A stretch of DNA of 64,000 nt from Streptomyces sp. NBC_00247 (GCF_036188265.1 NZ_CP108093.1:5414001-5478000), one strand, 5' to 3'; positions 43,286 through 52,527 are shown, numbered from the stretch's first letter. Notes: generated by a model from the letters alone, not told the origin. Made by a program: numbers and translations.

Positions 43286-43903
43286 ATGGCCGGCGCGATG
43301 CGCAAGATGGCGGTCTACCTCGGCCTCGTGGAGGACGATGGGTACGACGGTCCGGGGTTCGACCCCGACGATGAATTCGAACCCGAGCCGGAGCCCGAGC
43401 GGGACCGGCGCAGGCATCAGCCCGCGCACCAGGTGGAGCGGGAGCGCGAAAGGGACGAACCGGTACGAGTGGTGCAACCCCCCGCACCGCGCGAGCCAGT
43501 TCAGCTCCCCGTCGACAGTGTGCGACCCGCCCGGATCGCACCCGTGGCATCCATCACACCTGAACGCCCCAACCTGGAGAAGAACGCACCCGTGATCATG
43601 CCCAAGGTCGTCTCCGAGCGGGAGCCGTACCGCATCACCACGTTGCACCCCCGGACCTACAACGAGGCCCGTACCATCGGGGAACACTTCCGTGAGGGCA
43701 CCCCGGTGATCATGAATCTCACGGAGATGGACGACACGGATGCAAAGCGACTTGTCGACTTTGCCGCGGGACTCGTCTTCGGGCTTCATGGCAGCATTGA
43801 GCGCGTGACGCAGAAGGTGTTCCTGTTGTCGCCTGCTAACGTCGATGTCACGGCGGAGGACAAGGCCCGTATTGCGGAGGGCGGGTTCTTCAACCAGAGC
43901 TGA
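43286..43903 (+). CDS. sepF: Cell division protein SepF
   Basis: The 205-residue protein begins MAGAMRKMAVYLGLVEDD, the amphipathic membrane-anchoring helix. It has an acidic/basic charged linker (about 20-95) and a C-terminal SepF domain (about 105-195) that dimerises and binds the FtsZ tail. In actinobacteria SepF replaces FtsA/ZipA as the membrane tether. ATG 43286 was chosen; GGAGG is 9 bases upstream. Confidence 0.95.
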   Translation: MAGAMRKMAVYLGLVEDDGYDGPGFDPDDEFEPEPEPERDRRRHQPAHQVERERERDEPVRVVQPPAPREPVQLPVDSVRPARIAPVASITPERPNLEKNAPVIMPKVVSEREPYRITTLHPRTYNEARTIGEHFREGTPVIMNLTEMDDTDAKRLVDFAAGLVFGLHGSIERVTQKVFLLSPANVDVTAEDKARIAEGGFFNQS

Positions 43904-43971
43904 GAACGCGACACGGGAACGACCCGGCCGAGAGGCCGGAGCTACGAGAGCCAGGGGAGGGGAGCGCGGTC

Positions 43972-44268
43972 ATGGGCGTCGCACTCGATGTGGTCAGCGT
44001 CGCGCTGATGTGTTTCCTCATCGTGCTGATCTTCCGGCTGGTCATGGACTACGTCTTCCAGTTCGCGCGCTCATGGGAGCCGGGCAAGCCGATGGTGGTG
44101 GTTCTCGAGGCCACTTACACGGTCACCGATCCACCACTCAAGCTCCTGCGGCGGTTGATCCCGCCGCTGCGTCTCGGGGGCGTGGCACTCGACCTGTCCT
44201 TCTTCGTTCTGATGATCATCGTCTACATCCTGATCGAGCTGTTCAAGTGGCTTGCGAGCAGCGTGTGA
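43972..44268 (+). CDS. sepG: YggT-family membrane protein SepG (YlmG)
   Basis: The 98-residue protein has two membrane helices (about 5-27 and 72-95) around a cytoplasmic loop with PPLKLLRRLIPPLRLGG, the YggT motif. S. coelicolor SepG helps place SsgB and shapes the nucleoid. ATG 43972, with AGGGGAGGGGAG upstream. It is followed 49 bases later by divIVA. Confidence 0.92.
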   Translation: MGVALDVVSVALMCFLIVLIFRLVMDYVFQFARSWEPGKPMVVVLEATYTVTDPPLKLLRRLIPPLRLGGVALDLSFFVLMIIVYILIELFKWLASSV

Positions 44269-44317
44269 ACGATACGGTCTTGCCGACTGCCGACGACTAC
44301 GTAGAGGTGAAGAAGAG

Positions 44318-45469
44318 ATGCCGCTGACCCCCGAGGACGTGCGGAACAAGCAGTTCACGACCGTCCGCCTCCGAGAAGGCTATGACGAGGACGAGGTCGA
44401 TGCCTTCCTCGACGAGGTCGAGTCCGAGCTGACGCGACTGCTGCGCGAGAACGAGGATCTGCGCGCCAAGCTGGCCGCCGCGACGCGAGCCGCCGCGCAG
44501 AACCAGCAGCAGCAGGCCATGCGCAAGCCCCCGGAGCAGCAGCAGGAGAGGCCCGGGGCTCCCGTGCCCGCCGCCATATCGGGTCCGCCGGTCCAGCAGC
44601 AGCCCCCGCAGATGGGTCCGCCGCAGCTGCCCGCCGGTCCCAGTGGCCACGGCCCCCAGCAGGGTCAGCACGGCCCCGGTCCGCAGGGCCAGCACGGTCC
44701 CGGTCCGATGCAGGGCGGCCCCATGGGCGGCGGGATGGGTGGCCCCATGGGTGGACCCATGGGCCATGCCCCGCAGCAGATGCAGCAGCAGATGCAGCCC
44801 ATGCAGCAGATGCAGCAGCCCATGCAGCAGATGCAGCAGCCCGGCCAGGGCCCCGGTGGCGACAGTGCCGCCCGTGTCCTCTCGCTGGCGCAGCAGACCG
44901 CCGACCAGGCGATCGCGGAGGCCCGTTCCGAGGCCAACAAGATCGTCGGTGAGGCGCGCAGCCGCGCCGAGGGGCTGGAGCGCGACGCGCGGGCGAAGGC
45001 CGACGCGCTGGAGCGGGACGCGCAGGAGAAGCACCGCGTGGCGATGGGCTCGCTGGAGTCGGCCCGCGCGACGCTCGAGCGCAAGGTCGAGGACCTGCGT
45101 GGCTTCGAGCGCGAGTACCGCACCCGCCTGAAGTCGTACCTGGAGAGCCAGCTGCGTCAGCTGGAGACCCAGGCCGACGACTCGCTGGCTCCGCCGCGGA
45201 GCCCGGCGGCCGCGTCGCTGCCGCCGTCGCCCTCGCTGGCTCCGGCCGGTGCCGGTGCGATGGGCCACGGCATGGGCGCCGGCAACCACGGCGGCCCGTC
45301 GATGGGTGGCAACCCGTCCATGGGTCCCGGACCGTCCTTCGGTGGGCAGCAGCAGATGTCGCCCGCGATGACGCAGCCGATGGCACCGGTGCGGCCGCAG
45401 GCGCCGCAGCCGATGCAGCAGGCTCCGTCGCCGATGCGCGGGTTCCTCATCGACGAGGACGACAACTGA
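44318..45469 (+). CDS. divIVA: Polar growth scaffold DivIVA
   Basis: The 383-residue protein has the N-terminal DivIVA domain (MPLTPEDVRNKQFTTVRLREGYDEDEVDAFLDEVESELTR region, 1-60), a long Gln/Met/Gly/Pro-rich insert (about 75-205, with MQQMQQPMQQM-type repeats), a coiled coil (about 205-300) and a Gly/Met/Pro-rich tail ending in RGFLIDEDDN. It forms the apical assembly that directs tip growth and branching. SD GAGGTGAAGAAGAG. The transcript ends in a strong terminator. Confidence 0.96.
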   Translation: MPLTPEDVRNKQFTTVRLREGYDEDEVDAFLDEVESELTRLLRENEDLRAKLAAATRAAAQNQQQQAMRKPPEQQQERPGAPVPAAISGPPVQQQPPQMGPPQLPAGPSGHGPQQGQHGPGPQGQHGPGPMQGGPMGGGMGGPMGGPMGHAPQQMQQQMQPMQQMQQPMQQMQQPGQGPGGDSAARVLSLAQQTADQAIAEARSEANKIVGEARSRAEGLERDARAKADALERDAQEKHRVAMGSLESARATLERKVEDLRGFEREYRTRLKSYLESQLRQLETQADDSLAPPRSPAAASLPPSPSLAPAGAGAMGHGMGAGNHGGPSMGGNPSMGPGPSFGGQQQMSPAMTQPMAPVRPQAPQPMQQAPSPMRGFLIDEDDN

Positions 45470-45510
45470 CCGGCTCGCGCTCGCTGAGCGCGTAGCCGTC
45501 GGCAGGCTGA

Positions 45511-45551
45511 GGGCCGGGCCCCGGGGAATCTCCCCGGGGCCCGGCCCTTTT
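45511..45551 (+). terminator. Terminator of the dcw cluster after divIVA
   Basis: A perfect 17-bp stem (arms 45511-45527 and 45531-45547) with loop ATC is followed by TTTT. It is the strongest canonical terminator in the window. Confidence 0.95.
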
Positions 45552-45612
45552 CCGTGGACCGGGTGCCGGGCGGCTCCCGGCCGGGGTTCTCGAACCGGCG
45601 GGAGGCCGCCCG

Positions 45613-45631
45613 GAGTTGCGTAAATCAACTC
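45613..45631. other. Short hairpin in an A+T-rich patch
   Basis: GAGTTG and CAACTC flank CGTAAAT between the two terminators. No role can be assigned; the base composition stands out from its surroundings. Confidence 0.4.
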
Positions 45632-45696
45632 GAATACGAGCGAATCACCCTGTAGTGGGACAGGGATTGCCGGTGTTCCCAGCCGTCCGGGGAACG

Positions 45697-45731
45697 CCGA
45701 AGGCCCGGCGGGAGATCCGCCGGGCCTTCGG
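45697..45731 (-). terminator. Terminator after ileS
   Basis: A perfect 15-bp stem (CCGAAGGCCCGGCGG, 45697-45711, with 45717-45731) and a 5-nt loop, 15 bases past the ileS stop. Confidence 0.85.
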
Positions 45732-45745
45732 AAGGAGCGTGCCGG

Positions 45746-48700
45746 TCAGTGCTTGCGGAGACGGAAGCTCAAGCCCAGACCCTCGTCCTCGAACGGGGTG
45801 CCGTACGAGTCGTCCGCGTCGCCCTGCGCGTAGTCCAGGGCGAGTACCTCGTCCGCGATCAGCGGGGCGTGCTCGGTGAGCGCCTCCACCGTGGCGGCCG
45901 AGCCGGACGTCCAGCGCACCGCGATCCGGTCCGCCACGTCCAGGCCGCTGTTCTTGCGGGCCTCCTGGATCAGTCGGATCGCGTCACGGGCGAGGCCCGC
46001 GCGGCGCAGCTCCGGGGTGATCTCCAGGTCCAGGGCGACCGTGGCGCCCGAGTCGGACGCCACCGACCAGCCCTCGCGCGGGGTCTCCGTGATGATGACC
46101 TCGTCCGGCGTCAGCGAGACCGTTTCGCCGTCCACCTCGACCGACGCGGTGCCCTCGCGCAGCGCCTGCGACAGCGCGGCGGCGTTGGCGTTCGCGACCG
46201 CCTTGGCGACCGCCTGCACGCCCTTGCCGAAACGCTTGCCCAGCGCGCGGAAGTTGGCCTTCGCCGTCGTGTCGACCAGCGAGCCCCCCACCTCGGAGAG
46301 CGAGGCCAGCGAGGAGACGTTCAGCTCCTCGGTGATCTGCGCGTGCAGATCGGCGGAGAGCGTCTCGAAGCCGGCCGCCGCGACCAGCGCGCGGGACAAC
46401 GGCTGGCGGGTCTTCACGCCGGACTCGGCGCGGGTGGCCCGGCCGAGCTCCACCAGCCGGCGCACCAGCGCCATCTGCGTGGAGAGCGCGGGGTCGACCG
46501 CCGAGGCGTCGGCCACCGGCCACGAGGAGAGGTGCACCGACTCGGGGGCGTCCGGCGTCACCGGGACCACCAGGTCCTGCCAGACCCGCTCGGTGATGAA
46601 CGGGGTCAGCGGGGCCATCAGCCGGGTCACCGTCTCGACGACCTCGTGCAGCGTGCGCAGCGCCGCCTTGTCGCCCTGCCAGAAGCGGCGGCGCGAGCGG
46701 CGGACGTACCAGTTGGACAGGTCGTCGACGAACGAGGAGAGCAGCTTGCCCGCCCGCTGGGTGTCGAAGCCGTCCAGCGCGGTGGTCACCTCGCCCACCA
46801 GGGCGTTGAGTTCGCTCAGCAGCCAGCGATCCAGGACCGTGCGGTCCGCCGGCGCCGGGTCGGCCGCCGAGGGCGCCCACTGGGACGTACGGGCGTACAG
46901 CGCCTGGAAGGCGACCGTGTTCCAGTACGTCAGGAGCGTCTTGCGGACGACCTCCTGGATGGTGCCGTGGCCGACCCGCCGGGCCGCCCACGGGGAGCCG
47001 CCCGCCGCCATGAACCAGCGCACCGCGTCGGCGCCGTGCTGGTCCATCAGCGGGATCGGGTCGAGGGTGTTGCCCAGGTGCTTGGACATCTTCCGGCCGT
47101 CCTCGGCGAGGATGTGGCCGAGGCAGACGACGTTCTCGTAGGAGGACTGGTCGAAGACGAGGGTGCCGACCGCCATCAGCGTGTAGAACCAGCCACGTGT
47201 CTGGTCGATGGCCTCGGAGATGAACTGCGCCGGGTAGCGGCTCTCGAAGACGTCCTTGTTCTTGTACGGGTAGCCCCACTGCGCGAACGGCATCGAACCC
47301 GAGTCGTACCAGGCGTCGATGACCTCGGGGACGCGGTACGCCTCCAGCCGGCAGTCGTCCTCGGTGCAGGTGAACGTGATCGCGTCGACGAACGGGCGGT
47401 GCGGGTCGAGGTCCGACTGGTCGCTGCCGGTCAGCTCGGACAGTTCGGCGCGCGAGCCGACACAGGTGAGGTGGCCGTCCTCGCAGCGCCAGATCGGCAG
47501 CGGGGTGCCCCAGTAGCGGTTGCGCGAGAGGGCCCAGTCGACGTTGTTGTTCAGCCAGTCGCCGAAGCGGCCGTTCTTCACCGAGTCGGGGAACCAGTTC
47601 GTCTTCTCGTTCTCCGCGAGGAGACGGTCCTTGACGGCGGTCGTGCGGATGTACCAGGACGGCTGCGCGTAGTAGAGCAGCGCGGTGTGGCAGCGCCAGC
47701 AGTGCGGGTAGCTGTGCTCGTACGGAACGTGGCGGAAGAGCTTGCCCCGGGCGGCCAGGTCCTCGGTGAGGGTCTCGTCGGCCTTCTTGAAGAAGAGCCC
47801 GCCGACCAGCGGCAGGTCCTCCTCGAACGTACCGTCCGGGCGCACCGGGTTGACCACCGGCAGACCGTACGCCTTGCAGACCAGGAGGTCGTCGGCGCCG
47901 AACGCGGGGGACTGGTGGACCAGGCCCGTACCGTCCTCGGTGGTGACGTACTCGGCGTTGACGACGTAGTGCGCCTCGGCCGGGAACGCGACCAGGTCGA
48001 AGGGGCGCTCGTAGGTCCAGCGCTCCATCTCCCGGCCGGTGAAGGACTCGCCGGTGAGCTCCCAGCCCTCGCCGAGCGCCTTCTCCACCAGCGGGCGCGC
48101 CACGACGAGACGCTCCTCGCCGTCCGACGCCACGACGTACTCGACGTCGGGGTGGACGGCGACGGCGGTGTTGGAGACCAGCGTCCACGGGGTGGTCGTC
48201 CACACCAGCAGCGCCGCCCGGCCGGCCAGCGGGCCGGAGGTGAGGGGGAAGCGGACGAAGACCGACGGGTCGACGACCGTCTCGTACCCCTGCGCGAGCT
48301 CGTGGTCCGAGAGGCCGGTGCCGCAGCGCGGGCACCAGGGGGCGACGCGGTGCGACTGGACCAGCAGGTCCTTGTCGAAGATCTTCTTCAGCGACCACCA
48401 GACGGAGTCGACGTACTCCGGGTCCATCGTCCGGTACGCGTCGTCCATGTCGACCCAGTACCCCATGCGGGTCGTCAGGTCGGAGAAGGCGTCGGTGTGG
48501 CGGGTCACGGACTCACGGCACTTGGCGTTGAACTCGGCGATGCCGTACGCCTCGATGTCCTTCTTGCCGTTGAAGCCCAGCTCCTTCTCGACCGCGAGCT
48601 CGACGGGCAGGCCGTGGCAGTCCCAGCCGGCCTTCCGGCCGACGTGGTAGCCCTGCATCGTGCGGAAGCGCGGAAAGACGTCCTTGAAGACACGGGCTTC

Positions 48701-48889
48701 GATGTGGTGGGCGCCGGGCATGCCGTTGGCGGTCGGCGGACCCTCGTAGAAGACCCACTCGGGGCGGCCTTCGGACTGTTCGAGGCTCTTGGCGAAGACC
48801 TTGCCGTCGCGCCAGAAGTCGAGCACGTCGTGCTCCAGCGCGGGCAGGTCGACCTGAGCGGGGACCGGGCGGTACTGCGGCGATGTCAT
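45746..48889 (-). CDS. ileS: Isoleucyl-tRNA synthetase (type 2 IleRS)
   Basis: The 1047-residue class I synthetase has the editing domain WTTTPWTLVSN segment, KMSK at 600-603 and the type 2 length and architecture. The HIGH region reads G59-A60-H61-H62 (GMPGAHHIEAR), the 'G-x-H-H' form rather than H-x-G-H. Type 2 enzymes are mupirocin-resistant, and G-x-H-H variants are reported to be hyper-resistant. It charges tRNA-Ile and edits valine. ATG 48889 follows GGAGGA by 9 bases, behind a T-box leader. Confidence 0.96.
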   Translation of the reverse strand: MTSPQYRPVPAQVDLPALEHDVLDFWRDGKVFAKSLEQSEGRPEWVFYEGPPTANGMPGAHHIEARVFKDVFPRFRTMQGYHVGRKAGWDCHGLPVELAVEKELGFNGKKDIEAYGIAEFNAKCRESVTRHTDAFSDLTTRMGYWVDMDDAYRTMDPEYVDSVWWSLKKIFDKDLLVQSHRVAPWCPRCGTGLSDHELAQGYETVVDPSVFVRFPLTSGPLAGRAALLVWTTTPWTLVSNTAVAVHPDVEYVVASDGEERLVVARPLVEKALGEGWELTGESFTGREMERWTYERPFDLVAFPAEAHYVVNAEYVTTEDGTGLVHQSPAFGADDLLVCKAYGLPVVNPVRPDGTFEEDLPLVGGLFFKKADETLTEDLAARGKLFRHVPYEHSYPHCWRCHTALLYYAQPSWYIRTTAVKDRLLAENEKTNWFPDSVKNGRFGDWLNNNVDWALSRNRYWGTPLPIWRCEDGHLTCVGSRAELSELTGSDQSDLDPHRPFVDAITFTCTEDDCRLEAYRVPEVIDAWYDSGSMPFAQWGYPYKNKDVFESRYPAQFISEAIDQTRGWFYTLMAVGTLVFDQSSYENVVCLGHILAEDGRKMSKHLGNTLDPIPLMDQHGADAVRWFMAAGGSPWAARRVGHGTIQEVVRKTLLTYWNTVAFQALYARTSQWAPSAADPAPADRTVLDRWLLSELNALVGEVTTALDGFDTQRAGKLLSSFVDDLSNWYVRRSRRRFWQGDKAALRTLHEVVETVTRLMAPLTPFITERVWQDLVVPVTPDAPESVHLSSWPVADASAVDPALSTQMALVRRLVELGRATRAESGVKTRQPLSRALVAAAGFETLSADLHAQITEELNVSSLASLSEVGGSLVDTTAKANFRALGKRFGKGVQAVAKAVANANAAALSQALREGTASVEVDGETVSLTPDEVIITETPREGWSVASDSGATVALDLEITPELRRAGLARDAIRLIQEARKNSGLDVADRIAVRWTSGSAATVEALTEHAPLIADEVLALDYAQGDADDSYGTPFEDEGLGLSFRLRKH

Positions 48890-49140
48890 GTTCGGGTTTC
48901 CTCCGGCGGACGTCTTCCCACTTCCGTCGGAGGGACGAGAGCGCTGGGCTCCCGCGGTACCACCCTCCTTGGCCCGGGCGCATGCCCCGGCCCCCTCATT
49001 GGGGTGCGATGCCGGGTCTACTTGCCTGCCTGCGGCGTTCTTCCGACGGCTCCGGGGTGATCTTCACGACGCGCTCGCCCCCGGGCTTCCACCGACCCCG
49101 GGTCGCTCTGGGCTGCGTACGACGCTACTCGTCCCATCCA
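48890..49140 (-). promoter_or_regulatory. Translational T-box leader of ileS
   Basis: On the minus strand, a stem-I element starts GGGACGAGTAGCG. A specifier AUC (Ile) lies in GAAGATCACC (49059-49061 on the plus strand). The T-box block AGGGTGGTACCGCGG-GAGC (48947-48966) follows, then a CCTCCG anti-SD (48928-48933) able to pair with the ileS SD (48900-48905). Uncharged tRNA-Ile should free the SD, so control is at translation initiation. No terminator with a U tract is seen. Stem I appears short, as in the actinobacterial ileS class. Confidence 0.92.
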
Positions 49141-49438
49141 TGCCTCTCGCTGCGCCCAGTGTACGGGGCCTGGGGCGGCACGTCCGACCGGTTTTCGCGC
49201 GGGGCGCGCGGGGCCCCTGGACTGACCCGAATGGCGCGTCGGGGGCCCGCGGAACCGGCGGTTCCGTCAGGCGGCGGAATACCCGGCGGGGAGCTGGGCA
49301 CAACGGATGCAGGCGGGCCGTGTCCGGGTGCGGGGAGGGGTGGCAGGGCGGCGTGCCCCGTTGCCGCGGGTCATGGGTCGATTTATCGTCCCAGCACGAT
49401 CCGCGAGCAGGATCACCCTAGGTGAAGGGGTCGCGCCC
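49141..49438. other. Divergent promoter region between ileS leader and dksA-like gene
   Basis: About 300 bases with no supported gene. The promoters of the ileS T-box transcript and the DksA-like gene must lie here; I could not place them. Confidence 0.4.
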
Positions 49439-50245
49439 ATGGTGGCGAAGAAGACCGTCCGACGGACGTCGTCAGCGGCATCCCCGGACGCGGCGGACGA
49501 CGGGACGTCCGCCGGGAGCGGGGAGGACACCGCGAGCGGCGCGGAAGCCGGGGGCGGCGCGACGGGGTCGGAGGCGGCCGCGACGAGACCAGCGAAGAAG
49601 ACGGCCGCCAAGAAGACGGCCGCCAAGAAGGCCGCCGCCAGGAAGACGGCCGCCGCGAAGACCCCGGCGAAGAAAAGCGCGGCCCGCACGACCACGGCGA
49701 AGCAGGCCGAACCAGCGGCCACGGAGGCGGCCGACGCCGCCCAGCAGACAGGAGAGCAGACGGTGGCAGCCAAGAAGACCGCGGCCAGGGCCGCGTCCGG
49801 CGGACCGAGCGCGAGCGCGGTGCCCCAGGCACGCGTGGCGACCGTACCCGGAGAGCTGGCCGTCCGGCCGGGGGAGGACCCCTGGACGCCGGAGGAGGTC
49901 GCCGAGGCGCGGGCGGAACTCACCGGCGAGGCCACCCGGCTCCGCACCGAGCTGGAAGCCTCCGGGGCGGCCCTCGCGGGGCTGATGCGCGACTCCGGCG
50001 ACGGTGCCGGTGACGACGAGGCCGACACCGGCACCAAGAACATCACCCGCGAGCACGAACTCTCGCTCGCCGCCCACGCCCAGGAGACCCTGGAGCAGAC
50101 CGAACGTGCCCTGGCCCGCATGGACGCCGGGACCTACGGCCTCTGCGAGGTGTGCGGCAAACCCATCGGCAAGGCACGCATGCAGGCGTTCCCCCGGGCC
50201 ACCCTCTGCGTGGAGGACAAGCAGAAGCAGGAGAGACGCGGCTGA
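49439..50245 (+). CDS. TraR/DksA-type zinc-finger protein with Lys/Ala-rich N-terminus
   Basis: The 268-residue protein has an AKK-rich N-terminal half (about 50-140, repeats of PAKKTAAKK type, histone-H1-like) and a C-terminal coiled-coil plus zinc finger. The finger reads CEVCGKPIGKARMQAFPRATLC, with VEDKQ where the family has VxC: only three of the four usual cysteines are present. Relatives bind RNA polymerase; the basic tail may bind DNA. ATG 49439 (MVAKKTVRR) follows GGTGAAGGGG. A GTG at 49442 is the next codon. Confidence 0.85.
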   Translation: MVAKKTVRRTSSAASPDAADDGTSAGSGEDTASGAEAGGGATGSEAAATRPAKKTAAKKTAAKKAAARKTAAAKTPAKKSAARTTTAKQAEPAATEAADAAQQTGEQTVAAKKTAARAASGGPSASAVPQARVATVPGELAVRPGEDPWTPEEVAEARAELTGEATRLRTELEASGAALAGLMRDSGDGAGDDEADTGTKNITREHELSLAAHAQETLEQTERALARMDAGTYGLCEVCGKPIGKARMQAFPRATLCVEDKQKQERRG

Positions 50246-50361
50246 CCGTCCGGGGCGCTCCGTGTCGTACCCTCGTCCTCAATCGGCACCAGGCCGTGTC
50301 CGGTCGCCCCACCGGGCGGCCGGGGGTGCGGTACCGGACACGACCCAGGTTGAGGATTCAC

Positions 50362-51024
50362 GTGGCAGAGGCGGAGCGCACCATCGAAACGCCGGAGACT
50401 CCCGACGCCCCGGGTGCCGGGGAGACCGGGCCCCTGAAGCCCGCCGACGGCACCGCCCCGGGCGGTGCCGGGGACGGCGCGGCCGACGGCGACACCGCGG
50501 CCGGTGCGGCGGACGGCGCCACCGCCGTCACGGGCAAGGGCAGGCGGCGGCTCGTCGCGCTCTTCACCGTGGCCGTCGTGGCCTACCTCCTCGACCTGGT
50601 CAGCAAGACGCTCGTCGTCGCGAGACTGGAGCACCACGACCCCGTCGAGATCATCGGCGACTGGCTGAAGCTGGAAGCGGTGCGCAACCCCGGCGCCGCG
50701 TTCAGCATGGGCGAGGCCTTCACCGTCGTCTTCACGGTCATCGCCGCGGCGGTGATCGTCGTCATCGTCCGGCTCGCCCGCAAGCTCCGCAGCCTGCCCT
50801 GGGCCATCGCCCTCGGCCTGCTGCTCGGCGGGGCGCTCGGCAACCTCACCGACCGCCTCTTCCGCGCTCCGGGCGTCTTCAAGGGCGCGGTGGTGGACTT
50901 CATCTCACCGGCCCACTTCGCGGTCTTCAACCTGGCCGACTCCGCCATCGTCTGCGGAGGCATCCTGATCGTGATCCTCTCCTTCCGGGGACTGGACCCG
51001 GACGGCACCGTCCACAAGGACTGA
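50362..51024 (+). CDS. lspA: Prolipoprotein signal peptidase LspA
   Basis: The 220-residue protein has four membrane helices and the two catalytic aspartates, D164 (GNLTDRLF) and D193 (FNLADSAI), of the family. It cleaves signal peptides of lipid-modified prolipoproteins. About 60 acidic Ala/Gly/Thr-rich residues precede the first helix. GTG 50362 has GAGG upstream. A later internal start cannot be excluded. Confidence 0.93.
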   Translation: MAEAERTIETPETPDAPGAGETGPLKPADGTAPGGAGDGAADGDTAAGAADGATAVTGKGRRRLVALFTVAVVAYLLDLVSKTLVVARLEHHDPVEIIGDWLKLEAVRNPGAAFSMGEAFTVVFTVIAAAVIVVIVRLARKLRSLPWAIALGLLLGGALGNLTDRLFRAPGVFKGAVVDFISPAHFAVFNLADSAIVCGGILIVILSFRGLDPDGTVHKD

Positions 51025-51094
51025 GTCCCGCCCGGGAGAGGCCGGAGAAGCTCACCGGTCACAGCACCGGTGGCCGCAAGGCATACTCGACCAG

Positions 51095-52036
51095 GTGAGT
51101 ACGTACCCCGAGATCCGAACCCTGCCCGTGCCCGACGGCCTGGAGGGCGAGCGCGTCGACGCCGCCATCTCCCGGATGTTCGGGTTCTCCCGCACCAAGG
51201 CCGCCGAGCTGGCCGCCGCCGGAAAGGTGCTGGTGGACGGTTCGGTGGCCGGGAAGTCCGACCGGGTGCAGGGCGGTGCCTGGATGGAGGTCGAGATGCC
51301 GCGGGCGGCTCCTCCGGTCCAGATCGTCGCCGAGCCCGTCGAGGGCATGGAGATCGTGCACGACGACGACGACATCGTCGTCATCGTGAAGCCGGTCGGC
51401 GTCGCCGCCCACCCCAGCCCCGGCTGGACCGGCACCACCGTCATCGGCGGCCTCGCCGCCGCCGGGTACCGCATCTCCACCTCGGGTGCCGCCGAGCGCC
51501 AGGGCATCGTGCACCGGCTCGACGTGGGCACCTCCGGTCTGATGGTCGTGGCCAAGTCGGAGCGCGCGTACACCCTGCTCAAGGCGCAGTTCCGCGACCG
51601 CGTCGTGGAGAAGAAGTACCACGCGCTGGTGCAGGGCCACCCGGACCCGATGAGCGGCACCATCGACGCCCCCATCGGCCGCCACCCGAACCACGACTAC
51701 AAGTGGGCCGTGATCCAGGAGGGCAAGCCCTCCGTGACGCACTACGACCTCATCGAGGCGTACCGCGCGGCCAGCCTGCTCGACATCAAGCTGGAGACGG
51801 GCCGTACGCACCAGATCCGGGTGCACATGTCCGCCCACCGCCACCCGTGCGTCGGCGACCTCACCTACGGCGCGGACCCGACCATGGCCAAGCGTCTCGG
51901 TCTGACCCGGCAGTGGCTGCACGCCGTCCGGCTCGGCTTCGAACACCCCTCGGACGGCAGCTGGGTGGAGTTCGCCAGCGACTACCCGGCCGACCTCCGG
52001 CACGCCCTCGACACGATCGCCGCGGAGAGCGAATGA
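51095..52036 (+). CDS. rluD: RluA/RluD-family 23S rRNA pseudouridine synthase
   Basis: The 313-residue protein has an S4 domain (about 15-75, RVDAAISRMFGFSRTKAAELAAAG) and a pseudouridine synthase domain with catalytic Asp143 in HRLDVGTSGLM. LETGRTHQIRVHM is the second motif. RluD-type enzymes modify helix 69 of 23S rRNA; the exact target cannot be read from sequence. GTG start. ATGA overlap with the next gene. lspA ends 70 bases upstream. Confidence 0.9.
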   Translation: MSTYPEIRTLPVPDGLEGERVDAAISRMFGFSRTKAAELAAAGKVLVDGSVAGKSDRVQGGAWMEVEMPRAAPPVQIVAEPVEGMEIVHDDDDIVVIVKPVGVAAHPSPGWTGTTVIGGLAAAGYRISTSGAAERQGIVHRLDVGTSGLMVVAKSERAYTLLKAQFRDRVVEKKYHALVQGHPDPMSGTIDAPIGRHPNHDYKWAVIQEGKPSVTHYDLIEAYRAASLLDIKLETGRTHQIRVHMSAHRHPCVGDLTYGADPTMAKRLGLTRQWLHAVRLGFEHPSDGSWVEFASDYPADLRHALDTIAAESE

Positions 52037-52527
52037 CCGCCGGCACCACCCCGTACACCGCCCGGCGGACCCGGGACGAGGCGGACCGCGCGGCCTGCTT
52101 CCAGGTCCGCAAGGACGTCTTCGTCGGCGAACAGGGAGTGCCCGAGGACCTGGAGTACGACGCGTACGACCGGCCCGAGGCCACCACGGTGCACGTCATC
52201 GCGGTCACCGAGGACGGCACCGCGCTCGGCACCGGCCGACTGCTGCACGGCGAGGCTGCGGCCGGGAAGACCGGCGGCGACCTCACCGTCGGTTCGCTGG
52301 GCCGGCTGGCCGTGTCCGGGTCGGCCCGCGGCCTCGGAGTCGGGGCCGCACTGGTCCGCGCCGTCGAGGACGAGGCACGGGCGCTCGGACTGACCGCGGT
52401 CGACCTGCACGCCCAGACCCACGCCCTCGGCTTCTACGAGCGCCTCGGCTACCAGGTGTACGGGCCCGAGTTCCAGGACGCCGGGATAGCGCACCGCGCC
52501 ATGCGCCGCACGCTCGCGGAGCGGTAG
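52033..52527 (+). CDS. GNAT-family N-acetyltransferase
   Basis: The 164-residue protein has the GNAT acetyl-CoA loop in SVSGSARGLGVGAALVRAVEDEA-like sequence (about 95-117) and the ElaA-like opening FQVRKDVFVGEQGVPEDLEYD. The substrate is unknown. The ATG overlaps the rluD stop, so the two are probably co-translated. A terminator follows after 65 bases. Confidence 0.9.
   Translation: MTAGTTPYTARRTRDEADRAACFQVRKDVFVGEQGVPEDLEYDAYDRPEATTVHVIAVTEDGTALGTGRLLHGEAAAGKTGGDLTVGSLGRLAVSGSARGLGVGAALVRAVEDEARALGLTAVDLHAQTHALGFYERLGYQVYGPEFQDAGIAHRAMRRTLAER

Noticed and set aside
45749..49060. 1103-codon plus-strand frame opposite ileS
   Set aside because: Shadow of ileS; low complexity and no recognisable domain.
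49007..49140. Coding potential on the plus strand over the ileS leader
   Set aside because: The minus strand carries clear T-box sequence blocks; the open frames there are chance.
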